A stretch of 56,049 bases of DNA, taken from positions 1 to 56,049 of the forward strand of contig NZ_OMPS01000032.1 in NCBI RefSeq assembly GCF_900313035.1, given 5' to 3'. Position numbers and translations under genes: made by a program. This document shows positions 40,206 to 49,153 of the stretch, in pieces. This DNA is from Ruegeria sp. EL01 (GTDB lineage Bacteria; Pseudomonadota; Alphaproteobacteria; Rhodobacterales; Rhodobacteraceae). Position 1 is the first letter of the stretch; every line of letters begins with the position of its first letter. The notes beneath the pieces were generated by a model. The model was not told where the DNA came from. It searched no databases and saw only the letters and a list, made by a program, of their open reading frames with translations.

Positions 40206-41489
40206 TCACCAAAGGGACGGTAAGGCCAAAGAAATTGCGGGCACATAGGTGATGAACATCAGCAGGATCAGCATGCCTGCAAAGAATGGCAGGATCGCCC
40301 GGCTGAGGCTTTCGATGGAGACCTTCGAAATACTGCTGGCCACGAACAGGTTTACACCCAATGGCGGTGTACAGAATCCGATGGCCAGATTGACCGTCAG
40401 AATGACACCAAAGACGATCGGATCGACACCCAGTGCAGTTGCAACCGGCAGCAGAATCGGTGTCATGATGATGATCGACGAAATCGTCTCCATGAACATG
40501 CCGATCACCAACAAAAGCAGGTTGATCAACAACAGGATGATGATCGGATTGTCGGACAGGCTGGTGATTGTTGTGGCGAGTTCTGTCGGGATTCTTGCAA
40601 GCGTGATCAACCTGCCAAATGCGGTCGCCATGATCACCAATATCAGAATGGTCCCACTGGTCTTTGCACTGCCTGCCAAGACCTCTGGCAAGTCCCTGAC
40701 GGTGATATCGCCATAGACAAAGATGCCGATGAAGGCGGCGTAAACCACGGCGACGGCGCCAGCTTCGGTTGGGGTGAAGATACCGCTGTAGATGCCCCCA
40801 AGGATAATTACCGGCACCAGTAGCGCCCAGATCGAAGACCGGAAGCTCTGCCAGACACCCGGGCCTGAGAACGTGGTTGTCGATTGCTGAACAACCTCAT
40901 CCCTTCGCAGCAGGACACGGGCGACCAACATGAACATGAGGGCAAAGAGGATGCCGGGAACAACACCCGCAAGGAACAGCTTGCCGATCGAAACCTCAGC
41001 AGTAACACCATAGATGATGAAAGGGATGCTTGGCGGGATCATCACGCCGATCATCCCCGAGGACGCCGTCAATGCGCCACTGAATTTGCGCGTATAGCCG
41101 ACCTTTTCCATCTCAGGGATCATGTTTGATCCGATGGCGGCGACGGTTGCAGGGGACGACCCGGATATGGCGGCAAAAAACACACAGGCGAGCACGTTCA
41201 CATAAGCCAGCCCACCCCGGATATGCCCGATCAGTGCATTGGCGAACCCAACCAGTCGACGGGACATCCCACCGTGCTGCATCAGGTCTCCTGCGAGGAT
41301 GAATAAAGGAACAGCGATCAGCGGAAACGAATCCGCGCCCGTGACCACCGAGCGCGCCAGAAGAACCATCGGCGGCGTGCCATCCACGAAGACCATCACG
41401 ATCATGGTCGCAAGACCCAGGCAGATGCCAATGGGCACGCTGAAAAGCAGAAGGGCGAAAAGTGTCACGAAAAGCGTTGTCGCAAGCAT
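40206..41489 (-). CDS. dctM: TRAP transporter large permease (DctM)
   Basis: The 427-aa protein is almost wholly membrane-spanning (12 or so segments) with FPLIAVPLFILAGDLMQHGG, FFAAISGSSPATVAAIGSNM, IPPSIPFIIYGV and TPILLPVATALGVDPIVFGV, the usual DctM signatures. It is the channel of a Na+-driven tripartite importer for acids. The DctQ gene ends 10 bases before its start. Confidence 0.94.
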   Translation of the reverse strand: MLATTLFVTLFALLLFSVPIGICLGLATMIVMVFVDGTPPMVLLARSVVTGADSFPLIAVPLFILAGDLMQHGGMSRRLVGFANALIGHIRGGLAYVNVLACVFFAAISGSSPATVAAIGSNMIPEMEKVGYTRKFSGALTASSGMIGVMIPPSIPFIIYGVTAEVSIGKLFLAGVVPGILFALMFMLVARVLLRRDEVVQQSTTTFSGPGVWQSFRSSIWALLVPVIILGGIYSGIFTPTEAGAVAVVYAAFIGIFVYGDITVRDLPEVLAGSAKTSGTILILVIMATAFGRLITLARIPTELATTITSLSDNPIIILLLINLLLLVIGMFMETISSIIIMTPILLPVATALGVDPIVFGVILTVNLAIGFCTPPLGVNLFVASSISKVSIESLSRAILPFFAGMLILLMFITYVPAISLALPSLW

Positions 41490-41499
41490 GCCGGGTTCC

Positions 41500-41985
41500 T
41501 CACACTTTGGTTCCTGCGATCAGTCGCAGGGTTCGGATCAGATGTTGAGTGACGCGGATCGCAGAAAGACCTGCACCAACCGGCGCTGAGGCATAAAGGA
41601 TCGGGATTGGCAGCCCCAGAACAACCGAGGTCTGGCTGGCCACAAAGGGCTGCCGGATCAGCTTGATGCATTCAATTGTAAGAAAGATCAGAAACCCAAG
41701 GACCAGAAGCGCGATCACAACATCCGCATAAAGTCTTGCCCGCTCGCTCAGGACATCGCGCAGGACCGTAATGCGCACATGATCGCCGGTATGGAAGGCA
41801 TAGCTGACGCCAAGCCAGACGAACCAGACAAACAGCCAAAGCGTTAGCTCTTCTCCCCATGAAAGAGAGGCATTCATGATGTAGCGCATGAACACGTTGC
41901 CAAAAATCAACACGACAATCGCGGCTAGTAGCGCACTGGCCAGGACCTTTTCGGCATTCATATCGATCCATTTGATAACCGACAT
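41500..41985 (-). CDS. dctQ: TRAP transporter small permease (DctQ)
   Basis: The 161-aa protein has four membrane segments including ALLAAIVVLIFGNVFMRYIM, SWGEELTLWLFVWFVWLGVS, VIALLVLGFLIFLTIECIKL. SWGEEL is the DctQ signature. It bridges DctM and the binding protein. It starts 78 bases after dctP, with a short gap. Confidence 0.9.
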   Translation of the reverse strand: MSVIKWIDMNAEKVLASALLAAIVVLIFGNVFMRYIMNASLSWGEELTLWLFVWFVWLGVSYAFHTGDHVRITVLRDVLSERARLYADVVIALLVLGFLIFLTIECIKLIRQPFVASQTSVVLGLPIPILYASAPVGAGLSAIRVTQHLIRTLRLIAGTKV

Positions 41986-42063
41986 CGTTCACCTCCCCTT
42001 GAACGAAAGGGGCGCCCGAACCTGCTCGGCACGGGTGCCCGGATTGGCTGAGTAAACCGTGGG

Positions 42064-43062
42064 TCAGCTTCCGCTTGCTGCGGACACCGCCGCGACCCAA
42101 GCGTCGTAGGCTTCGGCGCCAACTTCGTCGCGATATTGCAGGCGAACGCTTTCGGTTTTGTCGGCGAAGGCCTGTCTCTGCTCTGCAGTCAGTTCGAGAA
42201 CCTCGACACCTGCGGCACGGATCTGTTCCAGCTGCTCCGCATCTTCGCTGGCGACCAGTTCAGCCTGATAGTCACGTGCGGCAGCCATCGAGTCCCGGAT
42301 TAGTTGCTGATGCTCCTCAGGCAGCGAGTCAAAGAATGGCTTGGAGACGACCGGCATGTAGACCGCGAAGACATGGCCCGTGGTCGAAAGGTATTTCTGC
42401 ACCTCGTAGAAACGCTGTGAGGTAATGATCGCCAGCGGGTTTTCCTGCCCGTCGATCACGCCTTGCTGAAGGGCAGAGTAAACCTCGCCGAAGTTCATCG
42501 GCGTCGGGTTGGCACCGAGTGTCTCGAATGTTGCCACATGCGCCGGAACCTTCATGGTGCGCAGCTTAACGCCCTCGAGGTCTTCGGGTGTTTCAACCGG
42601 GCGGACATTGTTGGTCACGTTGCGCACGCCTAATTCTAGCCAACCAAGACCGACGAGCCCCTGATTTTCGACCCGCCCGAGCATTCCGTCACCGGCCTCA
42701 CCATCAAGAACATCAAAGGCGATGTCCTTGGAGGCATACATGTAGGGAAGCTCGATCACCGCAAAAGCCGGATCCCAGCCTGCGAAGAAAGAAGACGGCG
42801 GAATGGCCATTTCAAGAACGCCAGTTTGAACGCCCTCGATCAACTCACGATCAGGCCCCATCTGTGACGAAGGGAAAATCTGAACGTCGATCTCACCGTT
42901 TGAGCCTGCTTCGATCAGCTCCTCAAACTTCAGTAGTGCGCGATGCATGTGAAACGCTTCTGCAGCGCCGTGCCCGATCTTTATGACTGTTTCAGCTGAC
43001 GCTGCGAAGGCAAGCCCGGCAGACATGGCGACGCCAAGCGCGAGTGTTGATTTCTTGAACAA
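42064..43062 (-). CDS. dctP: TRAP transporter substrate-binding protein (DctP)
   Basis: The 332-aa protein has a signal peptide (TLALGVAMSAGLAFAASAET), followed by the DctP fold: IKIGHGAAEAFHMHRALLKF, PSSQMGPDRELIEGVQTGVL, LELGVRNVTNNVRPVETPED, LGANPTPMNFGEVYSALQQG and VIDGQENPL. The Arg in GVRNVTN is where the family binds the substrate carboxylate, so the ligand is an organic acid, plausibly a sugar acid. A palindromic operator lies 36 bases upstream. Confidence 0.93.
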   Translation of the reverse strand: MFKKSTLALGVAMSAGLAFAASAETVIKIGHGAAEAFHMHRALLKFEELIEAGSNGEIDVQIFPSSQMGPDRELIEGVQTGVLEMAIPPSSFFAGWDPAFAVIELPYMYASKDIAFDVLDGEAGDGMLGRVENQGLVGLGWLELGVRNVTNNVRPVETPEDLEGVKLRTMKVPAHVATFETLGANPTPMNFGEVYSALQQGVIDGQENPLAIITSQRFYEVQKYLSTTGHVFAVYMPVVSKPFFDSLPEEHQQLIRDSMAAARDYQAELVASEDAEQLEQIRAAGVEVLELTAEQRQAFADKTESVRLQYRDEVGAEAYDAWVAAVSAASGS

Positions 43063-43097
43063 GGTATCCTCCCTAGGATTTGATTTTTCAATCTACC

Positions 43098-43113
43098 ATC
43101 TGAGATATCAGAT
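43098..43113. promoter_or_regulatory. Palindromic operator between dctP and the second GntR gene
   Basis: ATCTGAGATATCAGAT is a near-perfect palindrome (6-bp arms around GATA) and the exact reverse complement of the site at 27388-27403. It is placed to repress the TRAP operon and autoregulate the GntR gene that starts at 43178, and links both halves of the catabolic island. Confidence 0.72.
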
Positions 43114-43177
43114 ATAATATAGAAATCAAGCGCACATGTGTTATTGTGTTGTAAAGGTGAAATAGGACGAAGTGAAA

Positions 43178-43849
43178 ATGACCGAGATTTTGCAGATTAA
43201 GCGGCCGGATTCATTGAGCAAAACTGCTGAAGAACACATTCGCGAAGGCATTATCAATGGCACGTTTCAACTGGGTGAATCGTTGCCGGAAGTGAAGCTG
43301 TCAGATGCTATGGGCATCAGTAAAACTCCGATTCGCGAGGCTTTAGCGGCTTTGAACCTTCAGGGGCTCGTCCAGATCTTTCCTCATCGAGGAGCCTTTG
43401 TATTCTCTCTTTCTCAAGAGGACGTGGTGCAGCTTTGCCAGTATCGGCTCATCCTAGAATCTGCAGCTTTGGAGCAGGCTATTAGTAAAAATAGTAACGC
43501 TCTGCTTGATGAACTTGCGGATACTGTATCGAAGATGTCCAAAGCGCGGGAGGCAGATGAATTCGAACAGTACTTGGAACTTGATGCAGAGTTTCACTAC
43601 GCCTTTTTCAGGTACTGCGAAAACAGCTATTTGAGAGATGGCTACCAAAAAGTCGGCGACATCGTCCAAACCATGCGGACGCATCTGTCCAAGCGTGTTG
43701 ATCGAACGAAGAAGTCATTTCAGGAACATCAATCGATCACAGCGCTTCTGAGCGAAGGTAAAATAAAAGCTGCAAAGAACACCCTCAAACGGCAAATCAC
43801 TCGCGGCGAGCGTTCCTATTCCGATTTGGTCGGCGTCAACCAAGTATAG
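43178..43849 (+). CDS. GntR-family regulator, FCD type (second)
   Basis: The 223-aa protein has a winged helix (KTAEEHIREGIINGTFQLGE, then LPEVKLSDAMGISKTPIREA, LAALNLQGLVQIFPHRGAFV) and an FCD ligand domain (LCQYRLILESAALEQAI; YLELDAEFHYAFFRYCENSY; EHQSITALLSEGKIKAAKNT). It is distinct from the regulator at 27496 but of the same subfamily. The ATG at 43178 is preferred over the GTG at 43172 because AGGA lies 10 bases upstream of it. AT content here is higher than in the surrounding operons. Confidence 0.87.
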   Translation: MTEILQIKRPDSLSKTAEEHIREGIINGTFQLGESLPEVKLSDAMGISKTPIREALAALNLQGLVQIFPHRGAFVFSLSQEDVVQLCQYRLILESAALEQAISKNSNALLDELADTVSKMSKAREADEFEQYLELDAEFHYAFFRYCENSYLRDGYQKVGDIVQTMRTHLSKRVDRTKKSFQEHQSITALLSEGKIKAAKNTLKRQITRGERSYSDLVGVNQV

Positions 43850-44076
43850 GTGCTTCAGCTACAGAAGTCGCACTGAAGACCAGTGGCAGCATTCTGACTA
43901 CTCTGATTTGATGGAAAGCCTTTGAGAAGCAAATGGCAAAACTATGCGTCGCCCAACATCTGCGGCGTTTCCCAACGAACATACCATTGTATAACGCCCA
44001 TTCAAACCGCCAGTAGACTTCTGGCGTCAGCGCGGTGCTGATGTGTGGGCCTGGCGGGAGGATTGGAGGGCATACT

Positions 44077-44709
44077 ATGCCAAGAGTCCAGCTTCCCGCT
44101 GTCACTCCGAAACGAAAAGCCTGGAACAAGGGCCGTATCATCGGTCAGAAACGGCCGCTGTTGCCGAAACAGGTCTGGGCGATCCGCACGCGGCTCGAAC
44201 TGGCACGTAACCTGCGCGATCTTGCGCTGTTTAACGTGGCAATCGACAGCAAGCTTCGTGGATGTGATCTGGTAAAACTGGCTGTCACAGACTTGGTGAG
44301 AGAAGATCGCATTCGCGAAAGGGTATCCGTGATCCAGAGCAAAACCAAGCGACCTGTTCAGTTCGAACTCTCTGAAAACACACGGGATACAATTGCTGCG
44401 TGGATCAGATCGCCGGAAATGATCGGCTGCCGTTTCATGTTTCCCAGCCGATTTCACAACCGCCCGCATATCTCAACTCGTCAATATGGCCGACTTGTGC
44501 GTGATTGGGTGGCCGCGATTGGGCTGGAACCCAGCGGATACGGCACCCATTCGCTGCGCCGGACCAAAGCAGCGGAGATATACCGAAAAACCGGAAACCT
44601 CAGAGCGGTTCAGCTTTTGCTCGGACACACAAAAGTTGACAGCACTGTCAGATACCTTGGCGTCGAACTTGAAGATGCACTGAGCATCGCTGAGGAAATC
44701 GACATATGA
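44077..44709 (+). CDS. Small tyrosine recombinase
   Basis: The 210-aa protein has the catalytic set of tyrosine recombinases: Arg in DSKLRGCDLVKLA, the HSLRRTKAAE box, His in LLLGHTKVDST and Tyr in VRYLGVELE. It lacks the N-terminal core-binding domain of larger integrases, placing it with short FimB-like or element-associated recombinases. ATG at 44077 follows GATTGGAGGGCATACT. Just upstream is a small inverted repeat (near 44000-44020) that could be a recombination site. It separates the catabolic island from the rest of the cargo. Confidence 0.85.
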   Translation: MPRVQLPAVTPKRKAWNKGRIIGQKRPLLPKQVWAIRTRLELARNLRDLALFNVAIDSKLRGCDLVKLAVTDLVREDRIRERVSVIQSKTKRPVQFELSENTRDTIAAWIRSPEMIGCRFMFPSRFHNRPHISTRQYGRLVRDWVAAIGLEPSGYGTHSLRRTKAAEIYRKTGNLRAVQLLLGHTKVDSTVRYLGVELEDALSIAEEIDI

Positions 44710-45599
44710 AAGTTCTTGGCGGGCGGCACTTGCCGTTCGCCAATTCAGACCGGACTTACGGTCGGGCGGCGGCATTGGTTCGAATCGAGCCTAAACTATA
44801 GCACACGCAGCATAATTGTTCTCCCGAGAAGATTGTCCACGCGTTTATTGGCGAAGCACACAAGCTTGCGCAAATGGGACCGGTTTCGCCCCGCAAAACA
44901 AAGCAGTTGTTCGCATTGCAGTCAGCAAAGACATCAAAGTCCCGGCCCACGATGATATATTCAGGTCACGGCGAAAGGGTGGATTGAATCTCGACCATCA
45001 GCGTGGCTTTCAATGACTGTTTTGGCGACAACGACCGCGATGCAGCGATGTGTGTGCCGCGCCTGCGCGCAGATTCTGCGTCAGCAAACAAACGGAAAGG
45101 TAATGGCGGCAGAGTCCCGCACTTCGATGGCCGATCACAGTCGCGGCGAAAGGGCGGTTTGGATTTGGCCGAAATTCACACCGATGAATGACCGCAGTCG
45201 GGAAATCCGCTGCGTCGCCGCAAAAACCCTGGCGCAAGGGCGAAGGTTTTCTGCATCAGCAATAGCGGCGTGAGCGAAAGGCGGGTTTGTCCTGCGTCTT
45301 ACCAGTTCCTGCGACGCGCAGCGAAAGTCGATCCATCCCAGACCGGCCCTTGGTGCAGATCGCGGCGGAGGTGTCAGGAGAGCCCGACTTGTTCCTTGGA
45401 TTCTTTCGCTGCGCGCGCTCGCAGCGCGAAAAATGCAGCATGAGCGCAATACCTGATGCCACCACGCAGCGGGAAAATTGGCCATTCGTCGATCCCGCAG
45501 CAATTCTCAGACGGCCAATTTTCGAGTCGCGGGACTTAGCTGCCGTTGACCAAAGACAACCCCTAGTGTTTTTCGCACGGATAGATAGGCTCCGTGGGC
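44710..45599. other. 890-base region without a gene, full of degenerate repeat sequence
   Basis: No frame with a credible start or domain is present. Internal near-repeats are visible: GGCGAAAGGGTGG near 44970 and GGCGAAAGGGCGG near 45144; CGCTGCGCGCGCTCGCAGC at 45408 (itself an inverted repeat) recurs at 46681; and GGCCATTCGT at 45480-45489 recurs at 21859 after virB11. It looks like decayed mobile or intergenic repeat sequence. Confidence 0.5.
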
Positions 45600-46445
45600 A
45601 TGACCTACGATGTGACTTTATTGATTTTGCTTGCCGCTGCTTTGCACGCTGGCTGGAACGCACTAATTAAGATTAGTGGCGACCGGATCGCGGTGATGGC
45701 AGTTGTTACCTTGGCGGGGAGCATTCTCTCACTCTTTGCGCTGCCGTTCGTGGACAGCCCTGATCCTGCTAGTTGGCCACTACTGGCCCTAACAATCCTG
45801 ATCCACACCGGCTATCACTTCTTTCTTCCTGTTGCCTATGACCACGGCGACCTCGGCCAAGTGTATCCTATTGCCCGAGGAGTTGCGCCAATACTCGTCA
45901 CTCTGGGCGCATTGATTTTCGCTGGAGAGCACGTCAACCAAATGGCTCTGATTGGTATTCTTTGTCTTGCTGTCGGCGTCATGGCGCTCACCTTCGACGG
46001 CGGCAAAGTCAGCAAGATCAATCCCAAAGCAGTTTTCTTTGCGCTGGCTACCGGAGTTTGCATCGCTTCTTATACGGTCGTCGACGGGTTGGGAGCGCGT
46101 CAGGCAGGGTCAATCTTGGGCTTTGCTGTTTGGCTCACCATTGGCGACGGAATTCTGACATTCCTGATCGCACTCGTTTGGAAACGAAGAGAAATGTTCG
46201 TGGTTGCCAAGAACAATGCTCTAACTGGTTTCGCCGGTGGCGCGATGCAGGTTGGAGCATACTGGATCATTATTTACGCACTTGCTGTTGCGCCAATGGG
46301 CATGGTCTCTGGCTTACGCGAAACGAGTGTTCTTTTCGCTGCCCTTATCTCGACGTTTCTCCTGAAAGAAGGTTTCGGTGTTTGGCGCTTCGTATCTGCT
46401 TGCCTTGTGACGTTCGGCTTAATTGTGAGCCGAAATCGGAGTTAG
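45600..46445 (+). CDS. EamA-family (DMT) transporter
   Basis: The 281-aa protein has ten predicted membrane segments in two EamA halves: LLILLAAALHAGWNALIKIS at the start, PVAYDHGDLGQVYPIARGVA, LGALIFAGEHVNQMALIG in the first half and MGMVSGLRETSVLFAALIST in the second. Such proteins export amino acids, nucleosides or drugs. ATG 45600 is used; a GTG two codons upstream is an alternative. Confidence 0.87.
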   Translation: MTYDVTLLILLAAALHAGWNALIKISGDRIAVMAVVTLAGSILSLFALPFVDSPDPASWPLLALTILIHTGYHFFLPVAYDHGDLGQVYPIARGVAPILVTLGALIFAGEHVNQMALIGILCLAVGVMALTFDGGKVSKINPKAVFFALATGVCIASYTVVDGLGARQAGSILGFAVWLTIGDGILTFLIALVWKRREMFVVAKNNALTGFAGGAMQVGAYWIIIYALAVAPMGMVSGLRETSVLFAALISTFLLKEGFGVWRFVSACLVTFGLIVSRNRS

Positions 46446-46855
46446 GCGGCGGGCATTCTTGCAGAGATTTCGGCTGGCACTTTGGGCTCGTAGCGGCCTG
46501 ATGCCGATGCGGCAATGCTGTTGTGGCAGGGTGAATGAGACCAGTCATTTGCCAATGTCGCTAAAACCATGAATTTGCAGTGGCTCGGTCGGAGCGCTGC
46601 CGTTGGGTGTCAATGAGCCGATGTTCAGGAGGTAGGCGGCGAAATCTGACTGCGAGCCCATCCTGTGAATTCGGTTTCCTCGCTGCGTGCGCTCGCAGCA
46701 CGAAAATCGCCTCGACCGCATCATTCTCAGCGCCGCTGCGCGGTGTGAAAACCCGCCGTTCATGCTTGCCGCAGCGAAATTTTTTGCACGAATTCACAGG
46801 TCGCTGACTTCGCTGCCGTTCGTTTCATTTTATTGAATGGCGGCTCTGGACTGGG
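46446..46855. other. 410-base region without a gene
   Basis: No gene is supported. CGCTGCGTGCGCTCGCAGC at 46681 matches the inverted-repeat sequence at 45408, and similar GCAGCGAAA stretches follow. The segment just before 46855 ends near the regulator's stop. Confidence 0.4.
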
Positions 46856-47539
46856 CTACGGATTTCTTGTTGGCAGGACGCCTGCCATTTGCGTTGCTTC
46901 CCATTCTTCAATCAGAGGCTCCCCGAGGCCCGCGAAGTCGTCGCTCTGGAGGTTTGATCGGATTATGCGATCAAGCCTGAAATGCCTTACCGCTTCACGC
47001 AATTCGCACCAAGCAACAATTAACCCGGCATCGACGTAATAAATCAGAACAAGCGGCCAGATTGTGCGCTTGGTTTCCCTTCCTTCAACGTCGCAGTAGT
47101 CGATCAAAATCTTATTCTCGTTTCGGATCGCATGGCGGATTTCGCTGAGATTCACAACCGCGCCGCTCTCGATCCCCCACGCTGACGTTAGGAGCCTTCG
47201 GGTGCCTGGTGCTGCCTCATGCAACTTGCGGGATGCACGACCGGCTGAGCGCCACAGGCCTGGATCACCGGTTCGGGCTATCAGGCTGAGACCAACGGAA
47301 ATCGCTTCGGCCTCCTCGACATCAAAATTTATGGGTGGAAGATCGTATCCTTTGCGCATGACATACCCAACGCCGGGTTCACCAAGGATCGGTGTCTGCA
47401 TGGCCTGAAGGCTGGCGATGTCGCGATAGACCGTTCGGATGGAGATTTCGAGCGCAGCTGCAATCTCTCGTGCCAGAATTGGCCCTTTTGCGTTTCGCAG
47501 CAATTGAATGATCTCAAAAAGCCTGGCCGATCTGGACAT
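46856..47539 (-). CDS. HTH/WYL-domain regulator of the YafY type
   Basis: The 227-aa protein starts at ATG 47539 after TGGAGGCATCGCT. It has an N-terminal HTH (SARLFEIIQLLRNAKGPILA, then AALEISIRTVYRDIASLQAM) and a C-terminal WYL-like ligand domain (VVNLSEIRHAIRNENKILID, YCDVEGRETKRTIWPLVLIY, VDAGLIVAWCELREAVRHF). WYL regulators sense nucleic acid-related or other small ligands. A 13-bp inverted repeat at 47573-47604 between it and the divergent transporter gene is its likely operator. Confidence 0.88.
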   Translation of the reverse strand: MSRSARLFEIIQLLRNAKGPILAREIAAALEISIRTVYRDIASLQAMQTPILGEPGVGYVMRKGYDLPPINFDVEEAEAISVGLSLIARTGDPGLWRSAGRASRKLHEAAPGTRRLLTSAWGIESGAVVNLSEIRHAIRNENKILIDYCDVEGRETKRTIWPLVLIYYVDAGLIVAWCELREAVRHFRLDRIIRSNLQSDDFAGLGEPLIEEWEATQMAGVLPTRNP

Positions 47540-47572
47540 AGCGATGCCTCCATTCTTTCTGATGAATACCAC

Positions 47573-47604
47573 AACACTACTGCCATGCAGGTGGCAGTAG
47601 TGTT
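47573..47604. promoter_or_regulatory. Perfect 13-bp inverted repeat, operator of the WYL regulator
   Basis: AACACTACTGCCA and TGGCAGTAGTGTT are exact inverted repeats with a 6-bp TGCAGG centre, midway between the divergent regulator (47539) and transporter (47654) genes. Position and symmetry indicate a dimer or tetramer binding site. Confidence 0.78.
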
Positions 47605-47653
47605 CGTTTATAGATTCAAATTCTTGAAGTCAGAAAGATGTTGAACCTCTGCC

Positions 47654-48514
47654 ATGACCACACCTCTCACCGGAAACGATATTGCGCATGGCACACGGCT
47701 GATGATCTTCGCCGCGTTGCTGCTGGCGTCAGGTGCGACATCAGCGCGCTTTGCAACAGAGAGTATGAACGTCTTCGTCGTGGTTTTCTGGACCAACCTG
47801 ATCATGTTTATCATTATGTCGGGATACATGTTGGTTGCAAAACCAACAGGCGGCGTGAAGACCAACAAGCTGCCACTGCATTTCTTACGATCTGTGTTCA
47901 CCTACGGCGCGTTGGTAGCCTACTTCTACGCACTGGCACAGATACCTTTTGCGAATGCTGTCGTGTTGCAATCCATGGGGCCGGTTTTCCTACTCATTCT
48001 TGGCTTTCTTGTATTTCACCGATTATCGGACCGCTTCGTCTGGCTCGGCGTTGCGATAAGTTTCGCAGGCGTCATCCTGATCGTTCGTCCTGACCGCATC
48101 GGAATCTCTTCAGGTGAAGCCTCCGCGTTGCTCGCAGCAGTCGGAGGCGCAGCTGCCGCCCTGATCATCTGGTCCCTGTCATCAACCGAACCCGTTGCAC
48201 GACAGATGTTCTATTTCTCATTTTTCGCGTGCCTATTGTCGGCCCTTCCGTTGCCGTGGACATGGCATCCGCCAACGCTTGCGCAACTGACCCCGATTAT
48301 CGCCGTTGCGGCATTTACGATTGTTGGGCAATTCTACTACGCGAAAGCTTTCTCGGCTGCACCCGGAGATAAAGTCATTACGTGGAGCTACATGGCAATC
48401 GTGTTTGCGGCAGTCTATGGTTTTGTGTTTTGGGACGAACCGGTTGTGAACCTGACCGCGCTTGGCGCAGGACTGGTCGTGGGCGGTGCCCATCTTGCAA
48501 CACGCGCTCGTTGA
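47654..48514 (+). CDS. EamA-family (DMT) transporter
   Basis: The 286-aa protein has ten hydrophobic segments in two halves: RLMIFAALLLASGATSARFA, VVFWTNLIMFIIMSGYML, LVAYFYALAQIPFANAVVLQ with the EamA block MGPVFLLILGFLVFHRLSDR, and the second half GQFYYAKAFSAAPGDKVITW. It is probably an exporter, expressed from the divergent promoter controlled by the WYL regulator. Confidence 0.88.
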   Translation: MTTPLTGNDIAHGTRLMIFAALLLASGATSARFATESMNVFVVVFWTNLIMFIIMSGYMLVAKPTGGVKTNKLPLHFLRSVFTYGALVAYFYALAQIPFANAVVLQSMGPVFLLILGFLVFHRLSDRFVWLGVAISFAGVILIVRPDRIGISSGEASALLAAVGGAAAALIIWSLSSTEPVARQMFYFSFFACLLSALPLPWTWHPPTLAQLTPIIAVAAFTIVGQFYYAKAFSAAPGDKVITWSYMAIVFAAVYGFVFWDEPVVNLTALGAGLVVGGAHLATRAR

Positions 48515-48574
48515 GGCTCACGGACATCCCCGCAGGTACATCCGCCATCTAGGATGTTTGATGAATCCGCCATG

Positions 48575-49153
48575 TCATTCAGCTCTGTTTTGAATGTTCA
48601 AAAACCCATGATCCTTTCGCTGGGGACCGAGTTTCAGTGCCATAAAGGTTAGCCAATCTGCCATTTCATCGCTGACGTCACAGTAGGGCTTGATCGGTTG
48701 AAAACCGAGCTTCTGATACAACCCTCGAGCCTCGATCTGCTCCGGCCCGGTATCAAGATACATTCGAGCGTAACCCAGTTCGCGGGCTTGGTGGATCAAG
48801 TGCGTTGCAAGAGCCAGACCTACGCCTTGCCCGTGAAACTTTGGATCGACAAACATGCGTTTCATTTCGCAGGAGTCAGTGTCGAGTGCGCGCAATCCGA
48901 CACATCCAGCGAATTCCCGATCGACGGTTGCGATCAGCAACGTGCCCGCGGGGGCTCCGTATATGCCAGGCAGATCCGATAGCTCGCGTTCAAACTCATC
49001 CGGGTCAAAATAGCGGGCCACGAGGTCGCGGTAGGCGTGATGGCGTACAAACAGCCAATCGACCAAGGCGTGCATCATGTCTTGCACGGCGGCGATCTCG
49101 GCAGGAGTTTGTGCGACTTTCACGGCCACGCATTGTCTAACTGCGGTTTTCAT
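48575..49153 (-). CDS. GNAT-family N-acetyltransferase
   Basis: The 192-aa protein has the GNAT acetyl-CoA motif MKRMFVDPKFHGQGVGLALA (about 118-137; R/Q-x-x-G-x-G form) and LYQKLGFQPI near the end, with LLIATVDREFAGCVGLRAL before it. The acceptor is unknown. The start ATG 49153 overlaps the stop of the upstream membrane protein (ATGA), so these genes are co-transcribed. Confidence 0.9.
   Translation of the reverse strand: MKTAVRQCVAVKVAQTPAEIAAVQDMMHALVDWLFVRHHAYRDLVARYFDPDEFERELSDLPGIYGAPAGTLLIATVDREFAGCVGLRALDTDSCEMKRMFVDPKFHGQGVGLALATHLIHQARELGYARMYLDTGPEQIEARGLYQKLGFQPIKPYCDVSDEMADWLTFMALKLGPQRKDHGFLNIQNRAE

Noticed and set aside
44710..45599. Possible tRNA or attachment site (GGTTCGAATC near 44776)
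   Set aside because: The T-loop-like motif has no matching acceptor, D- or anticodon arm around it.
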